From contig JADGAE010000151.1 in NCBI GenBank assembly GCA_015232165.1, forward strand, positions 1 to 5,315: DNA of 5,315 nt, in the 5' to 3' direction. Below, one piece after another: positions 1 to 5,271 of the stretch. The DNA comes from Nitrospirota bacterium (GTDB lineage: Bacteria; Nitrospirota; Thermodesulfovibrionia; Thermodesulfovibrionales; Magnetobacteriaceae). Position 1 is the first letter of the stretch. Each line of letters starts with the position of its first letter. The position numbers were made by a program, and so were the translations under genes. The notes beneath the pieces are model-generated. The model saw only the letters and a list, made by a program, of their open reading frames with translations. It made no database searches and was not told where the DNA came from.

Positions 1-54
1 CCAGGAATCCAGGATGCATAAAAGTATAGTTACCATGAAATATAAAGAGGATAC
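1..54 (+). repeat. Right end of a dispersed intergenic repeat (copy A, cut by the window edge)
   Basis: Positions 1-16 are identical to 4450-4465 (CCAGGAATCCAGGATG), the right half of an ATTCCTGG/CCAGGAAT palindrome. Positions 21-54 match 4661-4694 at 32 of 34 bases and end in the same boundary, AAGAGGATAC. The two blocks are nearly adjacent here but about 195 nt apart in the composite at 4291-4694. Copy A is therefore a shorter version of that element, with its left part outside the window. Its outer boundary is at 54, just before the radical SAM gene. The in-frame ATG at 14 falls inside this repeat, which argues against it as the true start of that gene. Seen directly by comparing positions within the window. 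Confidence 0.75.
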
Positions 55-82
55 GGATTTATTAAGTATGGGATTTGATAAA

Positions 83-1525
83 ATGAAGGTGCTGCTGGTT
101 GACCCGCCAGGGATAGACGGTATAGCCGTGGGGCGTGTGCTGGGGAGCTTTGGGACAAACAAGGCCGACCAGGCCTGGCCCCCCTATGACCTCCAGGTCA
201 TGGCCGGCTACTGTAAAAGTCAGGGGATGGTGACCCGGATCATAGACGCCAATAATCTCGGCCTCTCATACGCTGAGATAAAGAACGAAATAAGCAGACA
301 CAAGCCCGATTGGGTTGTGTATCTGACCTGCTTTCAGACTTTTGAGCTTGATGCGGCGGTTGCGGTGGCCGCAAAGGAGGTTGACAAAGACATATCAACT
401 GCCTGCATATCGCTTTCTATGCCAAGCGTGCAAGCCCCTGAAGGGAAGATGAGACAACACCCCGCCCTTGACTATATTGTCTGGGGCGAACCCGAATACC
501 CAATCATGCAGTTGCTCAAAGGCCGGCCCCCCGATACCGTTGAAGGGATATATTACCGACAATCAGACAACGTTAGGTTTACGGGTCATGCCCCACGCGT
601 AAAGGACCTCGATGAGCTTGGCATCCCCGTGCAAGAGGGGCTGCACTTTAACCTCTACCGCTGCCCGCTTTCGCGGCGAAGACCCTTGACCATCGTTAAT
701 TGTTCAAGGGGATGTATGAACTCCTGTGTGCACTGTCAGGCGGGAAACTTCCAAAGACCCATGAGATACAGGTCCGTCGAAAACGTGTTGACGGAACTCA
801 GGCAGATCAAGAAACTGGGCGTGAAGGAGATAAAGTTCTACGACTGTTCTCTGCCGTCAAAGAGGGGGTTCATAGAGGAGCTGGCCGGTAGGATGATATC
901 GGAAAGGATGGACTTTACCTGGCACTGTAACGCAAGGGCGGACGTACTCGATGCCGGTATTCTGAAGTTGATGAAACGCTCCGGCTGTCATACCGTAAGC
1001 ATTGGCAGTGAGAGCGCCATACCGGAGATACTCAAGGGGATGAAAAAAAATGCCACCATCGAGCAAATAGAGCACGGTATAAACCTCGTTAAAAAATCCG
1101 GGATGAAGGTCCTGATGTATCAGACATTTGGACTTGAGGGAGAAACCCGCCAGACGATGGAGGGGACATACGGGTTCATAAAGAGGCTCATGCCTGATTA
1201 CGTCACCTTTGGGATAGTGGTTCCGGCCCCCGGGACGCCTTTTTACAACTCCCTGAAAGAGCAGGGCTTTCTTGTTGATAAGCAACCGCATCAGCAAGAC
1301 CCCACGGCGCTTGCATCCTTTAACTATCCGCATCTCAGTGGTGAGGAGATACTTGCCTTTACCAGGAACGCTTATCGCAATTACTACTTCTCTCCCGAAT
1401 ATATCCTGCAACGGCTCATATCCCTGCGGTCGTTTAATGAACTAAGAAACTCCGTTACCAATGCCCTGGCAGTGATAAAGCGCTATGTTATATATGGCAT
1501 TATAGGATTATGGGTGTCCTCTTAA
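83..1525 (+). CDS. B12-binding domain radical SAM protein (480 aa)
   Basis: A probable cytoplasmic radical SAM enzyme with an N-terminal cobalamin-binding-type domain, of the general BchE/HpnJ/methyltransferase type. The substrate is not recognisable. From the ATG at 83, residues 1 to about 140 form the Rossmann-like B12 domain, opening MKVLLVDPPG and closing near WGEPEY (134-139). The radical SAM core follows, with the 4Fe-4S motif CMNSCVHC (C211, C215, C218) and another Cys at 207. Later landmarks are GSES (308-311), GLEGET (350-355) and PAPGTPFY (381-388), all typical of the family. The classical cobalt-ligand motif DxHxxG reads DANNLG (55-60), so the His is replaced by Asn. The frame stays open back to an ATG at 14, but that part is repeat DNA. 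I chose 83 because homologous sequence begins there and GGGA at 70-73 is a plausible weak ribosome binding site; the ATG at 68 is an alternative. The C-terminus is short and hydrophobic, and VSS-stop is encoded by the next repeat. The gene converges on the two-component operon. Family assignment is firm; function is unknown. Confidence 0.92.
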   Translation: MKVLLVDPPGIDGIAVGRVLGSFGTNKADQAWPPYDLQVMAGYCKSQGMVTRIIDANNLGLSYAEIKNEISRHKPDWVVYLTCFQTFELDAAVAVAAKEVDKDISTACISLSMPSVQAPEGKMRQHPALDYIVWGEPEYPIMQLLKGRPPDTVEGIYYRQSDNVRFTGHAPRVKDLDELGIPVQEGLHFNLYRCPLSRRRPLTIVNCSRGCMNSCVHCQAGNFQRPMRYRSVENVLTELRQIKKLGVKEIKFYDCSLPSKRGFIEELAGRMISERMDFTWHCNARADVLDAGILKLMKRSGCHTVSIGSESAIPEILKGMKKNATIEQIEHGINLVKKSGMKVLMYQTFGLEGETRQTMEGTYGFIKRLMPDYVTFGIVVPAPGTPFYNSLKEQGFLVDKQPHQQDPTALASFNYPHLSGEEILAFTRNAYRNYYFSPEYILQRLISLRSFNELRNSVTNALAVIKRYVIYGIIGLWVSS

Positions 1526-1560
1526 AAAAGCATGGTAAAATGGGGTCAAGGGGTCAGCGA

Positions 1561-1575
1561 GGGGCGAGCCGCCCC
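1561..1575. repeat. GC-rich stem-loop GGGGCG-AGC-CGCCCC
   Basis: A perfect 6-bp GC stem with a 3-nt loop, found identically at 4567-4581. With one base on the left and three on the right included, 1559-1578 matches 4565-4584 at 19 of 20 positions. It lacks a following T-run, so it is better regarded as a structural module of the repeat than as an intrinsic terminator. Further G/C blocks at 1586-1613 can form alternative pairings with one another. Confidence 0.6.
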
Positions 1576-1656
1576 CGGCTATGTTCCCCCGGCTCAGTGG
1601 GGGGCTGGTCCCCTTGCCGGAGAGGTCTGAGGAGGGGCGCGGTAACGTCGATGTGC

Positions 1657-1685
1657 GAGCGGAGTCGCTCTCCTTCTTTCTTTTC
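1657..1685 (+). terminator. Possible weak terminator: GAGCG/CGCTC hairpin plus pyrimidine tract
   Basis: GAGCG (1657-1661) pairs with CGCTC (1666-1670) across a GAGT loop. A C/T-rich run follows on the plus strand, roughly as a rho-independent terminator for the upstream radical SAM gene would look. The stem is only 5 bp, the tract is interrupted by C residues, and the whole unit is part of repeat copy C, with a relative at 4516-4539. A structural role in the repeat is equally possible. Confidence 0.25.
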
Positions 1686-1706
1686 TTCCGGTCGAATACG
1701 ATTACC

Positions 1707-3125
1707 CTATGTGTTGAGGTCGAACTCCTTGATCTTTTGCTGCATGCGCTGACGGCTGATGGACAGGAGCCTGGCCGCCATTGATATGTTGCCGCTGCAG
1801 TGACTGAGGGCTGATGTCAGGAGCGACTTTTCATATTCGTAAAGCGCAGTCTTCAGGGGGCCCTGCGGCAATGTCACACCGCAGGAGTGAGACCGACTCA
1901 CCCCGGCAATGGAGGCGGGCAGGTCCGCGGGGGTTATTTGGCTGCCATGCGTAAAGGTCACGGCGTACTCAAGGGCGTTTTCCAGCTCCCGGATGTTTCC
2001 GGGGTAGTCGTACTGCATCAACACCTCTATGGTCTCCGGGGTGATGTCCGTGACCTCTTTGGCGGTCAACCTGGAGGCGTACTTCTTCAAAAAATGGTAC
2101 GCCAGGATCGGGATGTCCTGTCGCCTCTGTCTCAGGGGTGGTATCTCAATCGTGATGACGTTGAGGCGGTAGTAGAGGTCTTTTCTGAATATGCCTTCGG
2201 AGATGGCCTTTTCCAGGTTGCGGTTTGAGGCCGATATGATCCTGGCGTTCATCTTTGAGGCAGACGTGTGGCCGACCTTGTAGTACTCCCCCTCCTGCAG
2301 CACGCGCAGGAGCTTGGCCTGAAACTCCGTCGTGGTCTCGCCGATCTCATCCAGAAACAACGTCCCGCCGGAGGCCATCTCGATAAACCCCGTCTTTTCC
2401 TTGATAGCACCGGTAAAGGCACCCTTGACGTGACCAAACAGCTCAGACTCTGCCAGCTCCCTGGAAAACGCCGCACAGTTAACGGCAACAAAGCGGCCTT
2501 TACTGCGCTGTGAATTGAGCCGGAGTGTCCCACTAAATGAAAGAGAGTGTATGGCCCTTGCCACCAACTCCTTGCCCGTACCCGATTCACCGGTAATCAG
2601 CACCGTGCTGTCACCCTGGGCAGTCTGCCTGATGATCTTGAAAATCTCCTGCATCCTTGGACTGCTCCCTATCATGCTCTCAAATCCGACAGGGGTGTCC
2701 TGCAGCGATAACGAAAAGGAGTCCTGTAGTTGTCGGCGCAGGAGGTCTACCTGTTGCGTGAGGGCTATCTTTTCCATAACACGCTTGAGCGTGATCCGGA
2801 CTTTTTCAATTGACAGGGGCTTGGTCAGGTAGTCGTAGGCACCGCTCTTTATGGCATCCACGGCCGTCTCTATGCTGGCATACCCGGTTATGACGACTAT
2901 CTCCGCCACAGGCAGCCTCTTCTTTGCAAAGGCAACTACCTCCAGACCACTCATGTCGGGCAGCTTCAGGTCGGTAAATACGACGTCATAGTCGTTGTCG
3001 CTTATGAGCGAGATGGCCTGTGCACCGGTGTGGGCGATGCTGACACTGTGCGCGTCCTTTTCAAATAGCATTTGCATGGAACGACAGAGACCAAGGTCGT
3101 CATCCACTAGTATGATGTCTGCCAT
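1707..3125 (-). CDS. NtrC-family sigma-54-dependent response regulator (472 aa)
   Basis: A cytoplasmic two-component activator that, once phosphorylated, should use ATP to remodel sigma-54 RNA polymerase. The receiver domain (1 to about 118) has acidic residues D8-D10, phospho-acceptor D52 in TDLKLPDMSG, T80 and K102. A helical linker (about 118-150) leads to the AAA+ domain. That domain has Walker A GESGTGKE (179-186), the sigma-54 contact loop GAFTGA (235-240), Walker B GGTLFLDE (253-260), an arginine-rich stretch near FRKDLYYRLN (313-322) and YPGNIRE (374-380). A Fis-type helix-turn-helix closes the protein (about 444-467). All the catalytic motifs are intact and the length is normal for the family. 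One oddity is about 9 extra residues between AIH and FVAVNC (around 194-210), compared with the usual spacing. The ATG lies 7 nt after the stop of the histidine kinase gene, which indicates an operon and probable translational coupling. Targets are unknown. The family call is very secure; a named orthologue is not. Confidence 0.97.
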   Translation of the reverse strand: MADIILVDDDLGLCRSMQMLFEKDAHSVSIAHTGAQAISLISDNDYDVVFTDLKLPDMSGLEVVAFAKKRLPVAEIVVITGYASIETAVDAIKSGAYDYLTKPLSIEKVRITLKRVMEKIALTQQVDLLRRQLQDSFSLSLQDTPVGFESMIGSSPRMQEIFKIIRQTAQGDSTVLITGESGTGKELVARAIHSLSFSGTLRLNSQRSKGRFVAVNCAAFSRELAESELFGHVKGAFTGAIKEKTGFIEMASGGTLFLDEIGETTTEFQAKLLRVLQEGEYYKVGHTSASKMNARIISASNRNLEKAISEGIFRKDLYYRLNVITIEIPPLRQRRQDIPILAYHFLKKYASRLTAKEVTDITPETIEVLMQYDYPGNIRELENALEYAVTFTHGSQITPADLPASIAGVSRSHSCGVTLPQGPLKTALYEYEKSLLTSALSHCSGNISMAARLLSISRQRMQQKIKEFDLNT

Positions 3126-3132
3126 ATCAGGC

Positions 3133-4272
3133 TTATTGTCTGCCCTGCATGGGGAGTGTTATCGTAAAGGTGGCCCCCTGCCCGCAGACACTGTGGGCCG
3201 TTATCTGACCACCGTGCAGTTCAATCATCTTCCTGGCAATGGCCAGCCCCATGCCGTTACCTCCGATGTCTTTCCTGGTAGTGAAGAAGGGGTCAAAGAT
3301 GTGCGGCATGTCCTCCGGGGCGATCCCCATACCCGTGTCTTCAACCGAAATAACAATGCCGCCGTTGCCGATGTCGCCCCTGATGTCAACGTTGCCCCCT
3401 GGCGGGGTCGATAGAAAGGCGTTTGACAGGACATTGACCAACGCCTGGTGCATAAACGTCCGGTCCAGGACAACCACCTGAGGCAGCTCACTCAACGACG
3501 ACGTCAGACAGACCGCCTTGCCTGCGTTTTGCCGCAACACTATGTCGGTTGCCTCATCTATGAGTTCCCGGACGTTGACCTCTCTGAGATTCAACGGCTG
3601 ATTCCGTGCAAAGTCGGTGAGCCTGTGGATTATCTCCTGGGCCCGCGTGACCTCCTTGAGCATAAACGCAATCATCTCCCGCGTCTCATCCTTGTTGACG
3701 TCTTCTTTCAAGAGCCCCAGAAACACCGATATGGAGGTCAGGGGATTGCTTACCTCGTGTGCGATTTCGGAGGCAAGCAGCTTTATGGCAGCCATGTTGC
3801 GGCTCTGAAGGAGCTCTTCCTGTCTGTTGACAAGCTCTGCGTTTGTGCTTTTGAGTTCGTTGAGGGTCTCGTGCAGTTTGTTCTTGGACTCCTTGATGGT
3901 TCTTACGGTGCTGTTGTAGGCCTCCGCGAGGGAAAGCATCTCATTGGGGGCATCGATGTCAAATATCTTTTCATACTCGCCCCCGGCCAGCTTTGTCAGC
4001 GACGTCTCAACCCTCTTTATCGAAGAGATAACCCTCCGTGAAAGCATATACCACACCGTGAGCGTGACCACAAGGATCACCAGACTCGAGATTATAAACG
4101 ATCTCTTCAGTGCGGCAAGCCCTATGTCAACGCGCTCTCTTTCCGCACCGATGAGGTTAAGACCCGCGTATATGGCATCAACACCGTTAAGCTGCTTAAG
4201 CATAAAAAACGCCGCCATAACCACGGGAATCAACAGGCTCAAAAGGATGCTATGCCAGAGCTTTAAACGCAT
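3133..4272 (-). CDS. Membrane sensor histidine kinase, partner of the NtrC-type regulator (379 aa)
   Basis: An inner-membrane kinase that should autophosphorylate on His and pass the phosphate to D52 of the regulator encoded just downstream. It has TM1 (about 7-25), a periplasmic stretch of only about 32 residues, TM2 (about 58-77), a HAMP domain (about 78-130) and a Glu/Asn/Leu-rich coiled coil (about 128-165). The H-box is EIAHEVSNPLTS with H172. The ATPase domain has the N-box around N284 (HQALVNVLSNA), G1 DTGMGI (312-317), the F-box near FDPFFTT (326-332), G2 GGNGMGLAIA (337-346) and GQGATF (365-370). No PAS, GAF or large extracellular sensor domain is visible. The start at 4272 puts the TM1 hydrophobic segment right after MRLKLW, and an AGG-rich site (AAAGGTAGG) lies 5 nt upstream. 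Repeat DNA begins 18 nt before the ATG, so the promoter must lie in or beyond that repeat. The family and the pairing with the regulator are secure; the signal is unknown. Confidence 0.96.
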   Translation of the reverse strand: MRLKLWHSILLSLLIPVVMAAFFMLKQLNGVDAIYAGLNLIGAERERVDIGLAALKRSFIISSLVILVVTLTVWYMLSRRVISSIKRVETSLTKLAGGEYEKIFDIDAPNEMLSLAEAYNSTVRTIKESKNKLHETLNELKSTNAELVNRQEELLQSRNMAAIKLLASEIAHEVSNPLTSISVFLGLLKEDVNKDETREMIAFMLKEVTRAQEIIHRLTDFARNQPLNLREVNVRELIDEATDIVLRQNAGKAVCLTSSLSELPQVVVLDRTFMHQALVNVLSNAFLSTPPGGNVDIRGDIGNGGIVISVEDTGMGIAPEDMPHIFDPFFTTRKDIGGNGMGLAIARKMIELHGGQITAHSVCGQGATFTITLPMQGRQ

Positions 4273-4273
4273 T

Positions 4274-4286
4274 TGCGCCTACCTTT
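4274..4286 (-). promoter_or_regulatory. Ribosome binding site of the histidine kinase gene
   Basis: Read on the minus strand, this is AAAGGTAGGCGCA directly before the ATG at 4272-4270. Two overlapping AGG cores give spacings of about 5 and 9 nt. It supports the 4272 start. It sits between the gene and the boundary of the repeat at 4291. Confidence 0.55.
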
Positions 4287-4341
4287 TTTTGTATCCTCTT
4301 AAAAAAGCATGTAAAATTAACTTCATGGCTTAAAGACATGG

Positions 4342-4407
4342 ATTCCTGCTCACTTCCCTGTTCAAGCCAGGGACATGGTTCAGGCCAGGGACATGTTTCG
4401 CAGGAAT
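4342..4407. repeat. ATTCCTGC/GCAGGAAT long stem-loop with 18-nt tandem repeat inside
   Basis: An 8-bp perfect stem (4342-4349 with 4400-4407) encloses two 18-nt tandem units, 4361-4378 and 4379-4396, identical at 16 of 18 positions (core CCAGGGACATG). A second small hairpin, TCCCTG/CAGGGA (4355-4360 with 4368-4373), lies within. The ATTCCTGC...GCAGGAAT form is common as an intergenic repeat in several environmental bacterial lineages; that comparison is from general knowledge and was not searched. Confidence 0.65.
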
Positions 4408-4436
4408 GACAGTTACAGGCGTTTTCCAATTGTGTC

Positions 4437-4457
4437 ATTCCTGGCTTGACCAGGAAT
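4437..4457. repeat. ATTCCTGG-CTTGA-CCAGGAAT perfect hairpin
   Basis: An 8-bp perfect stem with a 5-nt loop, next to the preceding stem-loop. Its 5' arm can instead pair with that stem-loop's 3' arm: CAGGAATGACA (4401-4411) is fully complementary to TGTCATTCCTG (4433-4443), an 11-bp stem. The local structure is therefore an either/or. The 3' arm and the following bases recur exactly at 1-16. Confidence 0.65.
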
Positions 4458-4566
4458 CCAGGATGTGTATACTGATCGGATTCGAGTTTTTTCGGGTATA
4501 AAACTTGCTTACATACAAGAAAGAAAGTGGCGGCTCCGCCCCCCTTCAGAACCCCCTGCAAGGGGA

Positions 4567-4581
4567 GGGGCGAGCCGCCCC
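4567..4581. repeat. Second copy of the GGGGCG-AGC-CGCCCC stem-loop
   Basis: Identical in sequence and strand to 1561-1575. Because it is nearly palindromic, it also fits the inverted collinear arrangement with copy C, where it lies 14 nt from the CCCCTTGACCCCA block (4596-4608). A neighbouring hairpin, GGCGG-CT-CCGCC (4529-4540), is the counterpart of 1659-1668. Confidence 0.6.
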
Positions 4582-4660
4582 AGGCACGAAGAAGTCCCCT
4601 TGACCCCATTATTTCACACTCAATTGTCATGCCTGAAAAAACCTGTGTCATTTAAGTATA

Positions 4661-4694
4661 ACAGTATAGTTACCATGAAACATAAAGAGGATAC
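4661..4694 (+). repeat. Boundary repeat matching 21-54
   Basis: A 34-nt unit identical to 21-54 at all but two positions (corresponding to 22 and 41), ending in AAGAGGATAC. It is the right end of composite element B. It contains TATAGT, which resembles a -10 box, but no well-spaced -35 is visible, so no promoter is claimed. Confidence 0.75.
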
Positions 4695-4740
4695 CTTCTT
4701 TCTTTGTATCTGACAAACATCAATCCACGGTGTATGGTGA

Positions 4741-4786
4741 GGGGTCAGTGCTACCGGCATAAAGGGGACAGTAATCCGTTACTTTC
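4741..4786. repeat. Possible degenerate REP-like remnant
   Basis: GGGGTCAG (4741-4748), AAAGGGGACAG (4761-4771) and the small inverted repeat AGTAA-TCCG-TTACT (4770-4783) resemble the GGGGTC/GGGGACAGT repeat scraps that often lie near REP-associated Y1 transposases. Only one copy is seen here and no transposase is present. The hairpin ends 3 nt beyond the stop codon of the 3D-domain gene. It is too weak (5 bp, no clean T-run) to call a terminator. The rest of the 4695-4786 spacer shows nothing recognisable. Confidence 0.3.
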
Positions 4787-5257
4787 TTATACACCTGTGC
4801 TCTTGTTGTAATACACCGTTAGCTTTTGCCTGCCAAACTGCATAGCTTCATTATATGAATCAACAAAGAGGTCTATGGTATTGCCCTTGACAAGTTTTCC
4901 GGAGTCCTCGGCAACACGCCACCCAATCCCCTCTATGTACACAAGAGAACCAATGGGGATCACCAACGGGTCAACTGCTACAGTCCTGAATTTGTGCGGC
5001 GTTGTACCGCTTTTAGTCTTATTGTACTTTGCCCACTTGCCGCAGCTCTTCCTGGAAATCTCATAAGCGGTTATCTCAAACTCACCACGTTGCAGCTCGG
5101 AAAGGAACATCTCCTCCATATCCGTCAGTTTGCCAATAAGAACCGCATTGCTCATTTGCAACATCCTCACTGCCTTGTTATAGTACATCCCCGTTGCAAC
5201 GGTAGAGACTACTACCAGGATAGAAAACAAAGCGAAACACCTTCTCTTAGGCTTCAT
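4787..5257 (-). CDS. Membrane-anchored 3D-domain (double-psi beta-barrel) protein (156 aa)
   Basis: A small exported or membrane-tethered protein with a 3D domain, named for three conserved Asp residues. Related folds occur in MltA, YuiC and resuscitation-factor-like lytic transglycosylases, so a peptidoglycan-cleaving or remodelling role is likely but not proven. Residues 1-6 are basic (MKPKRR). A hydrophobic segment (about 7-26) acts as a signal anchor with no clear lipobox. A spacer of about 32 residues leads to the domain (about 60-151), which starts FEITAYE. The three Asp residues are D96 (VAVDPLVIPIGS), D118 (VAEDSGKLVKG) and D129 (NTIDLFV). The frame extends upstream to an ATG at 5296, but a strong AGGAGG 8 nt before the ATG at 5257 decides the start. 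The protein is little more than an anchor plus the domain. It is on the same strand as the kinase operon but is separated from it by 514 nt of mostly repeat DNA, so it is probably a separate transcript. Confidence 0.92.
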   Translation of the reverse strand: MKPKRRCFALFSILVVVSTVATGMYYNKAVRMLQMSNAVLIGKLTDMEEMFLSELQRGEFEITAYEISRKSCGKWAKYNKTKSGTTPHKFRTVAVDPLVIPIGSLVYIEGIGWRVAEDSGKLVKGNTIDLFVDSYNEAMQFGRQKLTVYYNKSTGV

Positions 5258-5265
5258 GCTTAAAA

Positions 5266-5271
5266 CCTCCT
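5266..5271 (-). promoter_or_regulatory. Shine-Dalgarno AGGAGG deciding the start of the 3D-domain gene
   Basis: The minus strand reads CAGGAGGTTTTAAGCATG: a full anti-16S match, 8 nt from the ATG at 5257-5255. The upstream in-frame ATG codons at 5296 and 5275 have no comparable site, so the 156-residue product is preferred over longer ones. The remaining leader to 5315 shows no clear promoter. Confidence 0.85.

Larger units (their letters stand above)
1514..1690 (+). repeat. Dispersed repeat copy C filling the convergent intergenic region
   Basis: The segment starts with GTGTCCTCTT and continues almost identically to 4291-4317, with one substitution and one 1-nt gap over about 28 nt. It then runs collinear with the reverse complement of 4694-4515. 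The shared landmarks, in order, are CATGGTAA, TGGGGTCAAGGGG (1541-1553; inverted at 4596-4608), a GGGGCG stem-loop (1561-1575; 4567-4581), GCGGAG(C/T)CGC (1659-1668; 4530-4539) and a CTTTCTTTCTT-like pyrimidine tract (about 1672-1685). It overlaps the last 12 bases of the radical SAM gene and stops about 17 nt short of the response-regulator stop codon. Short reading frames here are low-complexity Gly/Arg/Pro/Ser translations of the repeat and not genes. The region holds nothing else I can identify. Confidence 0.75.
4291..4694. repeat. Composite inverted-ended, MITE-like intergenic element (copy B)
   Basis: A 404-bp block whose ends are inverted. The left end reads GTATCCTCTT, then 7 nt, then CATG-TAA. 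The right end, read on the minus strand, gives GTATCCTCTT, then 7 nt, then CATGGTAA: 10 of 10 bases, then CATG and TAA conserved around a variable stretch and a 1-nt gap. The left half carries ATTCCTG palindromes and an 18-nt tandem duplication. The right half carries two GC-rich hairpins and CCCCTTGACCCCA. Pieces recur at 1-54 and 1514-1690. No transposase or credible protein is encoded; frames crossing it are repeat translations. No target-site duplication is obvious at the flanks. A non-autonomous mobile element is one reading, and a mosaic of separate REP-type repeats is the other. It separates the 3D-domain gene from the kinase operon, which are on the same strand. Confidence 0.6.

Noticed and set aside
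14..82. N-terminal extension of the radical SAM protein from the ATG at 14
   Set aside because: The extra 23 residues are encoded by repeat copy A (shared with 4661-4694) and its flank. Recognisable homology starts at the ATG at 83.
857..1411. 184-aa open frame on the minus strand inside the radical SAM gene
   Set aside because: It lies fully antisense to a gene with intact family motifs and shows no domain signature.
21..1541. A transposon carrying the radical SAM gene between inverted repeats
   Set aside because: The boundary motifs face the wrong way: copy A's right end and copy C's left end border the gene. The gene therefore lies between two elements and not inside one. No transposase is present.
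1510..1784. Two small plus-strand frames of 80 and 67 codons downstream of the radical SAM gene
   Set aside because: They are low-complexity translations of repeat copy C that run into the 3' end of the response regulator on the opposite strand.
3448..4041. 197-aa plus-strand frame inside the kinase gene
   Set aside because: It is an antisense shadow of a well-supported histidine kinase.
4361..4396. CRISPR-like or other direct-repeat array
   Set aside because: There are only two directly adjacent 18-nt units with no spacers and no cas genes.
4250..4651. 133-codon minus-strand frame across the composite element, and an 82-codon plus-strand frame at 4465-4713
   Set aside because: Both are repeat translations. 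The first also overlaps the start of the kinase gene, and neither shows a credible domain.
4624..4669. Sigma-70 promoter from TTGTCA and TATAAC/TATAGT in the right end of the element
   Set aside because: The spacing is about 27 nt or more, far from 16-18, and no plus-strand gene follows.
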